Source: Paracoccus binzhouensis
GTDB lineage: Bacteria > Pseudomonadota > Alphaproteobacteria > Rhodobacterales > Rhodobacteraceae
Direction of reading: 5' to 3'
DNA length: 64,000 nt
Assembly: GCF_016446475.1 (NCBI RefSeq)
Contig: NZ_JAEHFP010000005.1
Span: forward strand, 1-64,000
Shown piece after piece: positions 34,832 through 44,484 of the stretch (position 1 is the stretch's first letter; every line of letters starts with the position of its first letter). The notes below the pieces were generated by a model. That model saw only the letters and a program-made list of their open reading frames with translations, had not been told where the DNA came from and made no database searches. The position numbers were made by a program, and so were the translations under genes.

Positions 34832-36919
34832 ATGGCAACGCCTAAGAAAATCTCCCTCTCCCAGTCCCGGGATATTCCGTTCGACAAACTGGTGCTGTCG
34901 AGCCGCAACGTCCGGCGGGTGCGGGCCGGCGTATCGATCGAGGAACTGGCCGAGGACATCGCCCGGCGCACGCTGTTGCAGTCCCTGAGCGTGCGGGCGG
35001 TGATCGGCGAAGGCGGTCAGCCCACCGACAGATACGAGGTGCAGGCCGGCGGACGGCGCTACCGGGCGCTGGAGCTGCTGGTCAAGCAGAAGCGGCTGGC
35101 GAGGAATGCCCCAATCCCCTGCATCGTGCGCGACGACGGCATTCTGGAAGAGGATTCGCTGGCAGAAAACTGCCAGCGCGTATCGCTCCACCCGTTGGAT
35201 CAATTCCGCGCCTTCCAGTCGCTCAAGGAGCAGGGGCTCGGCGAGGAAGAGATCGCCGCCCGCTTCTTCGTGACGCCGCAGATCGTCAAGCAGCGACTGA
35301 AGCTCGCTAGCGTGTCGCCCGGGCTGTTGGAAGTCTATGCCGATGACGGCATATCGCTGGAGCAACTGATGGCCTTCACGATTTCCGACGATCCTGCCCG
35401 GCAAGAACAGGTCTGGGATACCGTGCGGCGCGGCTACAACAAGGAGCCCTATTACATCCGCAAGCTGCTGACCGAGAACACCGTCCGCGCCACCGACAAG
35501 CGTGCCCGCTTCGTCGGGCTCGCGGCCTATGAGGAAGCCGGCGGCATCGTGCTGCGCGACCTGTTCTCGCAGAATGACGAAGGCTGGCTCCAGGATGTGG
35601 CGTTGCTGGAGCAGCTTGTCACCGAGAAGCTCGCGGCCGAGGCCGAGGCGATCAAGGCCGAAGGCTGGAAGTGGATCGAGGTCGCTCCGGACTTCCCCTA
35701 TGGCCACACCGCCGGCCTGCGCCGCGTCATGGGCGAAATGGAGCCGCTGTCCAATGAGGAGCACTCCCGCCGCGAAGCCCTGCGGTCGGAGCTCGAGGAG
35801 ATCGAGCAGCGCTATTTCCAAGAAAGCGACGAGGATCTGCCTGAAGAGATCGACCGGCGCCTCGCCGAGATCGAGGCGGCACTCGACGCCTTCGAGGAGC
35901 GGCCGGTCCGCTACGACCCCGAAGAGGTGGCGCGCGGCGGCTCCTTCGTCTCCATCGACGGCGACGGCCGGCTGAAGGTCGAGCGCGGCTATGTCCGACC
36001 CGAGGACGAAGCCCCGATCGCGGACGACGGGGGTGATGCTGGCGAAACAAGAGGCGATATCGATGCAGCATCGCCAAGTTCCGTCGAAGGCGCGCATTTC
36101 GCATCCAGTCAGAAGCCGACGAACACGAGTTCCTCCGACGCCGACGCGGATGGTGAGGAAGACGGCCTGAAGCCGCTGTCCGAGCGCCTGGTCATGGAAC
36201 TGACAGCGCACCGGACGCTCGCCCTGCGCGATGCATTGGCGGGCGATCCGGACATCGCCTTCCTCGCCGCGCTGCATGCCCTCGTTCTTCAGACCTTCTG
36301 GCGTTATCCGACGGCGAGTTGCCTGGAGATTCGCGCCGAAAGCCCGACGCCGACCGTTCAGGGGCCGGGGCTGAAGGAAAGCCAGTCGGCGAAGGCCATC
36401 GATGAGCGGCACGCGAATTGGGAGAAGCAGCTTCCCGACGAGCCGGACCTGCTCTGGGAGTTCCTCTGCGATTTCGACCACGACAGCCGCATGGCGCTCT
36501 TCGCCCATTGCGTCTCGCTCACCGTCAACGCGGTGCATGAGCCGTGGAATCGGACACAGGGACGCCGGCATCATGCTGACCAGCTCGCCTGCGCGGTTTC
36601 GCTCGACATGACCGCGGCCGGGTGGAAGCCGACGGTGGAGAACTACCTCAATCGCGTGCCGAAGGCCCGCATCCTCGAGGCGGTCACCGAGGCAAAGGGC
36701 GTCGGCATGGCGGAGCTCATCGAAGGGCTGAAGAAGTCCGACATGGCCGAACAGGCCGAGCGGCTTCTCACCGATACCGGCTGGCTGCCCGAGCCGCTGC
36801 GTACGCCCGGCGTCGAGACAGCTTCGGTTGCCGGTGAAGGCGCTGAGGCCGAACCGGACGATCAGGCCCAGGGAGGGCCGGCTGCCGATCTGCCGGAGTT
36901 CCTCACCGCCGCCGAGTGA
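34832..36919 (+). CDS. ParB/RepB-like partition protein
   Basis: 695 aa, much longer than chromosomal ParB (about 300). The N-terminal ParB nuclease-like domain is clear: IPFDKLVLSSRNVRR, VQAGGRRYRALELLVKQKR and LAENCQRVSLHPLDQ (residues about 15-115). A KorB-type HTH follows (IAARFFVTPQIVKQRLKLASVSPGLL, about 130-165). The middle is an acidic coiled coil with many Glu, and the C-terminus is unrecognised. The ATG at 34832 has GGAG upstream; earlier in-frame codons give no homology. No ParA is adjacent, so a role in regulation or maintenance of the excised ICE is likely. Confidence 0.88.
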   Translation: MATPKKISLSQSRDIPFDKLVLSSRNVRRVRAGVSIEELAEDIARRTLLQSLSVRAVIGEGGQPTDRYEVQAGGRRYRALELLVKQKRLARNAPIPCIVRDDGILEEDSLAENCQRVSLHPLDQFRAFQSLKEQGLGEEEIAARFFVTPQIVKQRLKLASVSPGLLEVYADDGISLEQLMAFTISDDPARQEQVWDTVRRGYNKEPYYIRKLLTENTVRATDKRARFVGLAAYEEAGGIVLRDLFSQNDEGWLQDVALLEQLVTEKLAAEAEAIKAEGWKWIEVAPDFPYGHTAGLRRVMGEMEPLSNEEHSRREALRSELEEIEQRYFQESDEDLPEEIDRRLAEIEAALDAFEERPVRYDPEEVARGGSFVSIDGDGRLKVERGYVRPEDEAPIADDGGDAGETRGDIDAASPSSVEGAHFASSQKPTNTSSSDADADGEEDGLKPLSERLVMELTAHRTLALRDALAGDPDIAFLAALHALVLQTFWRYPTASCLEIRAESPTPTVQGPGLKESQSAKAIDERHANWEKQLPDEPDLLWEFLCDFDHDSRMALFAHCVSLTVNAVHEPWNRTQGRRHHADQLACAVSLDMTAAGWKPTVENYLNRVPKARILEAVTEAKGVGMAELIEGLKKSDMAEQAERLLTDTGWLPEPLRTPGVETASVAGEGAEAEPDDQAQGGPAADLPEFLTAAE

Positions 36920-37029
36920 TCGCTCCGGCTGTTCCCGTCAATCCCATCCACATGAAGCCCGGCCCCGCGCGGCGTCAGCCCGCGCAAGTCGAAAGACTGG
37001 CCGGGCTTCGCTTTTTCTGGAGACGTCAC

Positions 37030-37656
37030 GTGCAACGCGAACGCATGACTTTTCTAAACGAACGCCCCGTCCACACGCCCTGGGGCGTCGCCGACTACGC
37101 CCGCGAATACGCCGAGGGCATCGTCTTCTACGGCACGCCGTCCCATGGCGGCTTCAAGCTTTTCGCCGAACGCCTGGCGCAGATGCATCCCGCCTTGCGT
37201 GAGCCCGGCGGCTGGTTCGAGGAGGACTGCGCCTGGGCCAAGGTCGCCTTCGCCTTTCGCGAATGCTTCACTGAGGAGCAGCAGGAGGCCGCAATCCAGA
37301 CACTCAAGGATTGGTGCCCGGATGAATATGAGGCGGTCACCGGCGAAACCCTCGCCCCCGGCGCATCCCACATCAAGGACCAGCGCCTTTTCCACGAATG
37401 CCATGCGCAAGACTGGGTGGTGATCAGCGCCATCAGGTCGGACCAGCATCCCGGCACGGTGGAATGCATTGCCACTCTTGGCGGCAAGCGCGGGGAATGG
37501 GGCAAGTCTGATCGGGAGAAGCGCCGCTATCCCGTGCCGGATGCCGAATATGACCGGCGCGGCAAATTCGGCTTCGTCATCGATCCCGATCGCCACGCGC
37601 TCTGCGACGGCCCCACCGTCGCTGACGCGACCATCGCGCGGAGGGCGGCGTCATGA
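37030..37656 (+). CDS. DUF7007 family protein
   Basis: 208 aa from the GTG at 37030, chosen because GGAG lies 8 nt upstream; an in-frame ATG at 37045 is the alternative. The pattern TPWGVADYAREYAEGIVFYGTPSHGGFKL is typical of DUF7007, a conserved family of unknown function in alphaproteobacterial ICEs. It has no signal peptide or membrane segment. The stop overlaps the start of the DUF6117 gene (ATGA). Confidence 0.72.
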   Translation: MQRERMTFLNERPVHTPWGVADYAREYAEGIVFYGTPSHGGFKLFAERLAQMHPALREPGGWFEEDCAWAKVAFAFRECFTEEQQEAAIQTLKDWCPDEYEAVTGETLAPGASHIKDQRLFHECHAQDWVVISAIRSDQHPGTVECIATLGGKRGEWGKSDREKRRYPVPDAEYDRRGKFGFVIDPDRHALCDGPTVADATIARRAAS

Positions 37657-37865
37657 TCCCTGACCACATCCGCGCCAATTTCCAGACCCTCATGCGCGCC
37701 GCCGAAAACGACGACCTGGCGCTGATGGAGTGTTCAGACGCCGAATCCGGCGCGCCGCGTTACGTCATATGCGCCGTCGGCCGCAACGGCGGCGAATACC
37801 TCTTCACCCCCTTCGGCCATCTGGCAGAGGGGAATCCCTACGAGGCTTACCTCCCGCCAGAGTGA
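37653..37865 (+). CDS. DUF6117 family small protein
   Basis: 70 aa. The sequence (HIRANFQTLMRAA, ALMECSDAESG, ICAVGR..GEYLFTPFGHL) matches DUF6117, a small acidic ICE protein of unknown function. It is translationally coupled to DUF7007 and lies in front of the helicase/methyltransferase gene, so it is part of the core backbone. Confidence 0.75.
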   Translation: MIPDHIRANFQTLMRAAENDDLALMECSDAESGAPRYVICAVGRNGGEYLFTPFGHLAEGNPYEAYLPPE

Positions 37866-37953
37866 GAGCAGGCCGGGATGAGGGTGGGCCGGGAGCGGGC
37901 GAGAGAGAGCCTGCCCCGGCCTTTTCCTGAAACCTCAATCCCGGAGCAATCTC

Positions 37954-40900
37954 ATGAATCTGATGACGCCAGCGGCGGCGGTGACGGCCGCCGCACCCCT
38001 CCGTGCGCCCGAAGAGGAGGCCGCCTGCATCCTCAAGGCGGCGGAGCGCATTCTCACCGGTCTCGAACGCGGCCTTCTCATCGAGGCCCGCGTCCTGCGG
38101 CAGGCGATGGAGGAGGCGTTCGGCGGTTCGGACGCCGAGGGCTGCTGGACCTGGAAAGCCGCATATGAAGCTTGCGAAGCCGCGCAGGTGCTGTTCCTCC
38201 GCAAATATGGTCGCGCCATGCGGGAGAAGGCGGGCTCGCCCGCCGCACAGCTCGCCATGCTGTCCCGCATCGCCGGGCTTCTTCCCACCCACACCCGGCG
38301 CACGCAGGAGTCCGAGGAGTTCCAGCAGTTCAGCACACCCATGCCCCTTGCTTATGCGGCCGGCATCGCGGCGGGCCTCACCGGCGACGACGCGCTGCTG
38401 GAGCCGTCGGCCGGCACGGGGATGCTTGCCGTATTCGCCGAGATTATGGGCGCGCGGCTGGCGCTCAACGAGATCGCCGAGACGCGGGCTGCGCTCCTGC
38501 GGCGACTGTTCCCGGACAGCCTGGTTACCACGCATGACGCTGCCAGCATCGATGACCGGCTGGCGGACGATATTGCGCCGTCGGTCGTTCTCATGAACCC
38601 GCCCTTCTCGGCGGCGCTCCACGTGCAGGGGCGCGTCTCCGACGCGGACTTCCATCACGTGCGCTCGGCGTTGGCGCGGCTGCCCGAGGGTGGTCGCCTG
38701 GTCGCCATCACCGGACACAATTTTCCCTATGACCGGCTCAATGGCGCGGTGCGCTTCACCTGCGTCGTGGGCGGCTCCGTCTACCACAAGCACGGAACCA
38801 CCTTCGACACGCGCCTCACCGTCATCGACAAGTCGCTTGAAACGGCTTCGCCGCCGGTTTCGCCGCGCGCGGAGAACGCCGCCGAATTGCTCGCCCGCGT
38901 CATCGAACATGTGCCGCCTCGTTTGGCTGTAGACGTCGAGATCGGGCTCGGGACAGCGGCGAAGCCCGCTGTTGCGCGCGAGGTCGCGCCAATCGCGCGC
39001 AGGCCGCAGCCTGTCATTTCTGCGTCGCCCGATGCTGTCGAGCTCACCTATGAGCCCATCGAATGGAAGCCGGCCCAGGGCGCCGACCTGACCGACGCGC
39101 TCTACGAGGGCTACGCCCTGCAATCGATCCATATCCCAGGCGCCAAGCCGCATCCTACGAAGCTGGTGCAGTCGGCGGCTATGGCCTCGGTGGCGCCGCC
39201 GCACCCTTCCTATCGGCCGCATCTTCCGGTGCATATATTAAAGAGTGGCATCCTCTCCGACGCCCAGCTTGAGAGCGTCATCTATGCCAGCGATGCGCAT
39301 TCCCGGCATCTCGCCGGATCGTGGACGGTCGATGAGACCTTCGACAATATCCATGCCGCTCCGGAAGGCGCCGAGAATGCTGTGCGTTTCCGCCGCGGCT
39401 GGTTCCTGGGCGACGGCACCGGCTGCGGCAAGGGCCGACAGGTCGCCGGCATCATCCTCGACAACTGGATCAAGGGCCGCCGGAAGGCGCTGTGGATCTC
39501 GAAATCCGACAAGCTGATCGAGGATGCCCGGCGCGACTGGTCGGCGCTGGGCATGGAGCAACTGCTCGTCCAGCCCCTGTCTCGCTTCAAGCAGGGCACG
39601 CCTGTCCGGTTGTCGGAAGGGGTGCTGTTCGTGACCTACGCCACCCTGCGCAACGAGCCGCGCCTGCGCCAAGTCATCGACTGGCTGGGAGACGGCTTCG
39701 ACGGCGTGATCGTTTTCGACGAAGCCCATGCCATGGCCAACGCCGCCGGCAGCAAGGGTGAGCGCGGTGAGCAACTCCCCTCTCAGCAGGGCCGCGCTGG
39801 GCTGCGCCTGCAGCGCGCCTTGCCGGATGCCCGTATCGTCTATGTCTCCGCCACCGGCGCCACGGACGTGCGCAACCTCGCCTATGCCGAGCGGCTGGGC
39901 CTGTGGGGCGGCGAGGATTTCCCTTTCGCCAATCGAGCCGAGTTTGTGCAGGCGGTCGAGGCCGGCGGGGTCGCGGCCATGGAGGTGATGAGCCGCGACA
40001 TGAAGGCCCTCGGCCTCTACACGGCGCGGTCGCTGTCCTATGAGGGCGTCGAGGTCGAGATCGTCGACCACAATCTCACCCCGGCGCAGGTGGAAACTTA
40101 CGACGCCTATGCTGAAGCGTTTCAGGTGATTCACTCCAACCTGAATGCCGCCCTCGAAGCCTCGAACGTCACCGGCGAACGAAAAACCCTCAACGGCCAG
40201 GCGAAGTCCGCTGCCCTGTCGGTGTTCGAGGGCGCCAAGCAACGTTTCTTCGCCGCGCTGCTTTCGGGGCTGAAGACCGCCACGCTCATCAAATCCATCG
40301 AGGCGGATATAGCGGCGGGACATGCCGCCATCGTGCAACTGGTCTCTACCGGTGAGGCGATCCTCGACCGCCGCCTGTCCGAGATTCCAGCCGAGGAATG
40401 GGTGGACCTGAACGTCGATCTGTCGCCCCGCGACGTGATCCTCACCTATTTGCAGCACGCCTTCCCGACGCAGCTCTATGAGCCTTACACCGACGAGGAC
40501 GGCAATCTGCGCTCGCGCCCCGCATTCGATGCCGAGGGCAACCCGATCCAATGCAGGGAGGCGCTGGCGGCGCGTGACCGGATGATCGAACGCCTCGCCT
40601 CGCTCGATCCCGTGCCCGGCGCGCTCGACCAGATCATTCAACGCTTCGGGACAGACAAGGTAGCGGAAGTGACGGGACGGTCACGGCGGATCGTGCGCAA
40701 GGGCGATCGGCTTTGTGTCGAAAATCGTCCGCCCTCGGCCAATCTCGCCGAGACGCAGGCCTTCATGGATGACGACAAGCGCATCCTGATCTTCTCGGAC
40801 GCCGGCGGGACGGGCCGTTCCTACCATGCCGACCGGGGCGCGAAAAATCAGCGCCTGCGCGTCCATTACCTGCTCGAAGCGGGATGGAAGGCCGACACCG

Positions 40901-42210
40901 CCATCCAGGGACTCGGCCGTTCCAACCGCACCAATCAGGCGCAGCCGCCGCTGTTCCGCCCCATCGCCACGGACGTGAAGGCCGAGAAGCGCTTTCTTTC
41001 GACGATTGCCCGCCGCCTCGATACCCTTGGCGCCATCACGCGCGGGCAGCGCCAGACTGGCGGCCAAGGGCTGTTCCGCGCCGAGGACAATCTCGAAGGC
41101 GATCAGGCCCGCGCGGCGCTCAGGCAGTTCTATTACTGGCTGGCGCAGGGCGCCATTCACGGCTGTTCGTTGACTCAGTTCGAGGAAATGACCGGCCTGA
41201 CGCTGACCTTCGAGGGCGGCAACATGAAGGAGGAATTGCCGCCGATCACGACCTTCCTCAACCGGCTGCTGGCGCTGCCCATCGCCATGCAGAACACGCT
41301 GTTCGCGGCGTTCGAGGAGATTTTGAACGCCCGCATCGAGGCGGCGATTGCAGCGGGTGTCCACGATATCGGCCTGGAAACCATCCGCGCCGAAAGCCTG
41401 ATCGTCACCGACCGGCGCACCGTCTGGCGGCACGACAGCGGCGCTGAGACGCGGCTGTTCACGATCGAGCGGCGCGATCGCAACCGCCCCATGACGGCGG
41501 AAGAGGCGATCACCATCGAAGACGGGCGATTGCTCGTCAATGAGCGCTCCGGCCGCGCCGCCGTCAAGACGTCCGCGCCGAGCCTGATGCTCGATGACGG
41601 CAGCGTGGAACGCCGCGTCCGGTTGTTGCGCCCCATGCAGCGCGACACGATGAGCGTCGATGACTTCGCCGCCACGCACTGGAAGGAAGCGGAGAGGCAA
41701 GAATTTATCGCCGCATGGGAAAAGGAGATCGCCGGGATTCCGGAATTCTCGACGAGCACGTTCCATCTCGTCACCGGCCTGCTGCTGCCGATCTGGCGGC
41801 GTCTTCCGGAGAGCAACGCCCGCGTTTACCGGCTGCAAACCGACGATGGCGAACGCATCATCGGCCGCATGCTGACGCCCATCGAGGTGGAAGCGTTCTG
41901 CCGCAATATCGGCATGGAGGCGCCGAAGCTCTCCACCGGGGACGCCTGGGGCCTGATCAACGAAGGCAAGGTCACGGCCCATCTCGCCGATGGCCTGGTT
42001 CTACGCCGCGTGCGCGTGATGAACGAGAGCCGCATCGAACTCACCGGCTTCACCTCAGGCGTGGTCGATGCCCTGAAGGCGCGCGGCCTGTTCGGCGAGA
42101 TCATCTCCTGGAAGCTGCGGTTGTTCGTGCCTGTGGGCGAGGCCGGCAAGGCAATTTTCGAGAGCCTCGCCGACCGTTGGCCGCTCACCGAAATCGCGGA
42201 TCGGGGGTGA
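37954..42210 (+). CDS. methyltransferase-strawberry-notch-helicase fusion
   Basis: 1418 aa. The N-terminal part is a class I SAM methyltransferase with LEPSAGTGML near residue 150 and catalytic NPPF near 215. It continues as a superfamily 2 helicase of the strawberry-notch type, with GDGTGCGKGRQ (Walker A) near 487 and DEAHAMANA near 588, and the second lobe ends around 1000 with IQGLGRSNRTNQAQ. A C-terminal region of 400 residues is unassigned. Such proteins are conserved in conjugative elements and may modify and remodel the incoming DNA to escape host restriction. The ATG at 37954 has GGAG upstream. The next start follows after 3 bp. Confidence 0.88.
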   Translation: MNLMTPAAAVTAAAPLRAPEEEAACILKAAERILTGLERGLLIEARVLRQAMEEAFGGSDAEGCWTWKAAYEACEAAQVLFLRKYGRAMREKAGSPAAQLAMLSRIAGLLPTHTRRTQESEEFQQFSTPMPLAYAAGIAAGLTGDDALLEPSAGTGMLAVFAEIMGARLALNEIAETRAALLRRLFPDSLVTTHDAASIDDRLADDIAPSVVLMNPPFSAALHVQGRVSDADFHHVRSALARLPEGGRLVAITGHNFPYDRLNGAVRFTCVVGGSVYHKHGTTFDTRLTVIDKSLETASPPVSPRAENAAELLARVIEHVPPRLAVDVEIGLGTAAKPAVAREVAPIARRPQPVISASPDAVELTYEPIEWKPAQGADLTDALYEGYALQSIHIPGAKPHPTKLVQSAAMASVAPPHPSYRPHLPVHILKSGILSDAQLESVIYASDAHSRHLAGSWTVDETFDNIHAAPEGAENAVRFRRGWFLGDGTGCGKGRQVAGIILDNWIKGRRKALWISKSDKLIEDARRDWSALGMEQLLVQPLSRFKQGTPVRLSEGVLFVTYATLRNEPRLRQVIDWLGDGFDGVIVFDEAHAMANAAGSKGERGEQLPSQQGRAGLRLQRALPDARIVYVSATGATDVRNLAYAERLGLWGGEDFPFANRAEFVQAVEAGGVAAMEVMSRDMKALGLYTARSLSYEGVEVEIVDHNLTPAQVETYDAYAEAFQVIHSNLNAALEASNVTGERKTLNGQAKSAALSVFEGAKQRFFAALLSGLKTATLIKSIEADIAAGHAAIVQLVSTGEAILDRRLSEIPAEEWVDLNVDLSPRDVILTYLQHAFPTQLYEPYTDEDGNLRSRPAFDAEGNPIQCREALAARDRMIERLASLDPVPGALDQIIQRFGTDKVAEVTGRSRRIVRKGDRLCVENRPPSANLAETQAFMDDDKRILIFSDAGGTGRSYHADRGAKNQRLRVHYLLEAGWKADTAIQGLGRSNRTNQAQPPLFRPIATDVKAEKRFLSTIARRLDTLGAITRGQRQTGGQGLFRAEDNLEGDQARAALRQFYYWLAQGAIHGCSLTQFEEMTGLTLTFEGGNMKEELPPITTFLNRLLALPIAMQNTLFAAFEEILNARIEAAIAAGVHDIGLETIRAESLIVTDRRTVWRHDSGAETRLFTIERRDRNRPMTAEEAITIEDGRLLVNERSGRAAVKTSAPSLMLDDGSVERRVRLLRPMQRDTMSVDDFAATHWKEAERQEFIAAWEKEIAGIPEFSTSTFHLVTGLLLPIWRRLPESNARVYRLQTDDGERIIGRMLTPIEVEAFCRNIGMEAPKLSTGDAWGLINEGKVTAHLADGLVLRRVRVMNESRIELTGFTSGVVDALKARGLFGEIISWKLRLFVPVGEAGKAIFESLADRWPLTEIADRG

Positions 42211-42213
42211 CAT

Positions 42214-43227
42214 ATGTCCCGCGCCGCCGATCTGGCGCGCCGTCTCGGTGAACAGGCCGAGGCGGTGTGCCGCTACTACCTGCCGAATGGCCGCCGCCAG
42301 GGCCGATACTGGATCTGCGGCGATGTCATGGGAACGCCGGGGCGGAGTCTTTATGTGCACCTTTCCGGCGAACGTGCCGGGAAGTTTTGCGATGCCGCTG
42401 ATGGAACGCATGGCGATCTTCTCGACCTCATCGCCCTCAATCGCGGCCTCGGCTTCCGCGCCGCGCTCGATGAGGCGCGGGGATTCCTCAGTCTGCCCGT
42501 TCTGCCGATCCGCACAGTCGCCCCGCCCGCGCCGTCGGGCTCTTCCGAAGCGGCGCGGCGGCTCTTTGCCGCGTCGAAGCCGATCCGGGGCACGCTGGCC
42601 GAACGCTATCTCCAAAGCCGCGGCATCATTCTACCTGCGGACGTTGCCGCTCTGCGCTTCCATCCGCGCTGCTTTCATCGCGGGCCTGCGGGGCGCGAGA
42701 TATGGCCGGCGCTCATCGCCGCCGTCACCGATCAGGGCGGCGCCATCACTGGCGTGCATCGCACCTGGCTTGATCCTGACGGCGGCAAGGCGCCTCTCGA
42801 TCAGCCGCGTCGCGCCATAGGCCATCTTGCCGGAAACGCGGTCCGGCTCGGCCTTGCCTCCGACGTACTGGCGGCGGCGGAAGGCATCGAAACGGCGCTG
42901 GCGCTCAAGACCGTGATGCCCGCCATGCCGGTCGCCGCCGCACTCTCCGCCGCCCACCTCGCTGCCCTGGTGTTCCCGCCCACGCTGCGCCGTCTCTATG
43001 TCGCGCGCGACAATGACGAGGCCGGGCGTTTCGCGCTGGAACGCTTGCGCGCCCGCTCCAGAGCCGGCGATATCGACATCCGCGCGCTGGCACCGAGGAC
43101 GGAGGATCTCAACGCCGATCTCCTCACCCTCGGCCCGGACCGGCTCAGGGCATGGCTCGCAGAGCAGCTCTTCCCGGACGATGTTCAGCGTTTCCTTGTC
43201 GCGGGCGGACGGACGCGATGCGCGTGA
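42214..43227 (+). CDS. Toprim-domain (primase-like) protein
   Basis: 337 aa. N-terminal DUF7146-like part (about 1-190) is followed by a Toprim domain with the catalytic glutamate in AAEGIETAL and the DxD-like VARDNDEAG. It lacks the CHC2 zinc finger, so it is probably a primase-related protein for replication of the transferred strand or of the excised element. It is coupled to the helicase gene (3 bp gap). In the 235 bp before the DUF2493 gene nothing else is supported. Confidence 0.83.
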   Translation: MSRAADLARRLGEQAEAVCRYYLPNGRRQGRYWICGDVMGTPGRSLYVHLSGERAGKFCDAADGTHGDLLDLIALNRGLGFRAALDEARGFLSLPVLPIRTVAPPAPSGSSEAARRLFAASKPIRGTLAERYLQSRGIILPADVAALRFHPRCFHRGPAGREIWPALIAAVTDQGGAITGVHRTWLDPDGGKAPLDQPRRAIGHLAGNAVRLGLASDVLAAAEGIETALALKTVMPAMPVAAALSAAHLAALVFPPTLRRLYVARDNDEAGRFALERLRARSRAGDIDIRALAPRTEDLNADLLTLGPDRLRAWLAEQLFPDDVQRFLVAGGRTRCA

Positions 43228-43462
43228 AGGTCCTCAGCGCCGGATGGCGATGAGCGAGCATTGGGCCGGCCTCCCGGTTCGGCAAGGGCCGCGCCACGGC
43301 CTTTCCAGGAGGGGGATCTGCCGGAGGCAGGCCAAGCCGCAACGGCTTCGCCGTCCTCCACTGGCGTTCCGGCCCTGCGGGTGCGGCCCGGCCTTGCGCC
43401 TCCGGTGGGCGATCCCCGGAAAGGCCGCGACGGGCGCGGCCTCGGAACCGGGAGACAGACCC

Positions 43463-44404
43463 ATGCTGCACGACCTCTTCACCGACGACGCCTTCGAACC
43501 CCACCACGCGGCATCGCCAACCGCCCGTGTCCTCGACGAAATGGCGCTTCACGGCGCCCGTCCCGGCCCGGACGATCCGGAGCGCCTGACCGTGCCCGAA
43601 GCCGACCGGGCCGAGCAGGAGATCGAGACCGCCGCAGCCGCCCTCATTGCCCTCATGGCCGATACGGCGCTCGACGACGATCTCGACGACGTCCTCTGGG
43701 GCTTCGCCAATCTTTTCCACCGCCGCCTCGGCTATCTCGATCGCATGCTCGACGACAACGAGATGGCGCAGCGCCGCTTGGCAAGCGAGCAGGACGGCTC
43801 GGAGGTCAAGTCCGTCGAGCTCGAGCGCCTGATTGCCCGTGGCGAGGCATTGCTCGAACGCCGCGCCGCCTTCGAGAACCTCCGCGATCTTGCCGCCATC
43901 CAGTTCGAATCTGCGACTGGTTCCGCCTGGCGGCCGCATACCGGCTCGATGACGAACCGGCGGACGATGACGGCGGCCATGATCGACAGCCGCGATTTTC
44001 TGGCCGCCAAGCGCCGGGCCGAGATTGAGCCGCTGCTGCCCGTCGGTCCGCGCATCGTCTTCACCGGTGGCGTCGACTGCAACGATCACGCCCGCATCTG
44101 GGAGGCCCTCGATAAGGCGCGCGCCAAGCATTCCGACATGGTGCTCATCCATGGCGGATCGCCCAAGGGCGCCGAGAAGATCGCCGCCTGCTGGGCCGAC
44201 AATCGCGGCATACCGCAAATCGTCTTCAAGCCCGATTGGACCCGCCATCGGAACGCCGCGCCCTTCAAGCGCAACGACCAGATGCTCGAAGCAATGCCCA
44301 TCGGCGTCATCGCCTTTCCCGGCTCCGGTATCTCCCAGAACCTCGCCGACAAGGCGCGGAAGATGGGGATCGCGGTGTGGAAATTTGGCGAGGGCGGCGC
44401 GTAA
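43463..44404 (+). CDS. DUF2493 (YspA/SLOG-like) protein
   Basis: 313 aa. The C-terminal 120 residues carry RIVFTGGVDC, HARIWEALDKA, VLIHGGSPKGAEKIA and IAFPGSG, typical of DUF2493 with a SLOG/LOG nucleotide-binding fold. The N-terminal half is acidic and helical. SLOG proteins bind or hydrolyse nucleotides or nucleoside derivatives; the ligand here is unknown. The ATG at 43463 follows GGGAGA. It belongs to the ICE backbone downstream of the Toprim gene and is followed by the oppositely oriented accessory pair. Confidence 0.82.
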   Translation: MLHDLFTDDAFEPHHAASPTARVLDEMALHGARPGPDDPERLTVPEADRAEQEIETAAAALIALMADTALDDDLDDVLWGFANLFHRRLGYLDRMLDDNEMAQRRLASEQDGSEVKSVELERLIARGEALLERRAAFENLRDLAAIQFESATGSAWRPHTGSMTNRRTMTAAMIDSRDFLAAKRRAEIEPLLPVGPRIVFTGGVDCNDHARIWEALDKARAKHSDMVLIHGGSPKGAEKIAACWADNRGIPQIVFKPDWTRHRNAAPFKRNDQMLEAMPIGVIAFPGSGISQNLADKARKMGIAVWKFGEGGA

Positions 44405-44484
44405 TGCGCCGCCCCATTCTCATGCAAGTCTTGCTCCATTGAATGCCGGCGCAGACACGTCTGCTCCTGCGGGCCGAACCCAGC

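Noticed and set aside
34817-36574. 585-codon minus-strand open frame opposite the ParB-like gene
   Set aside because: The plus-strand frame contains clear ParB motifs; the antisense frame has no recognisable domain.
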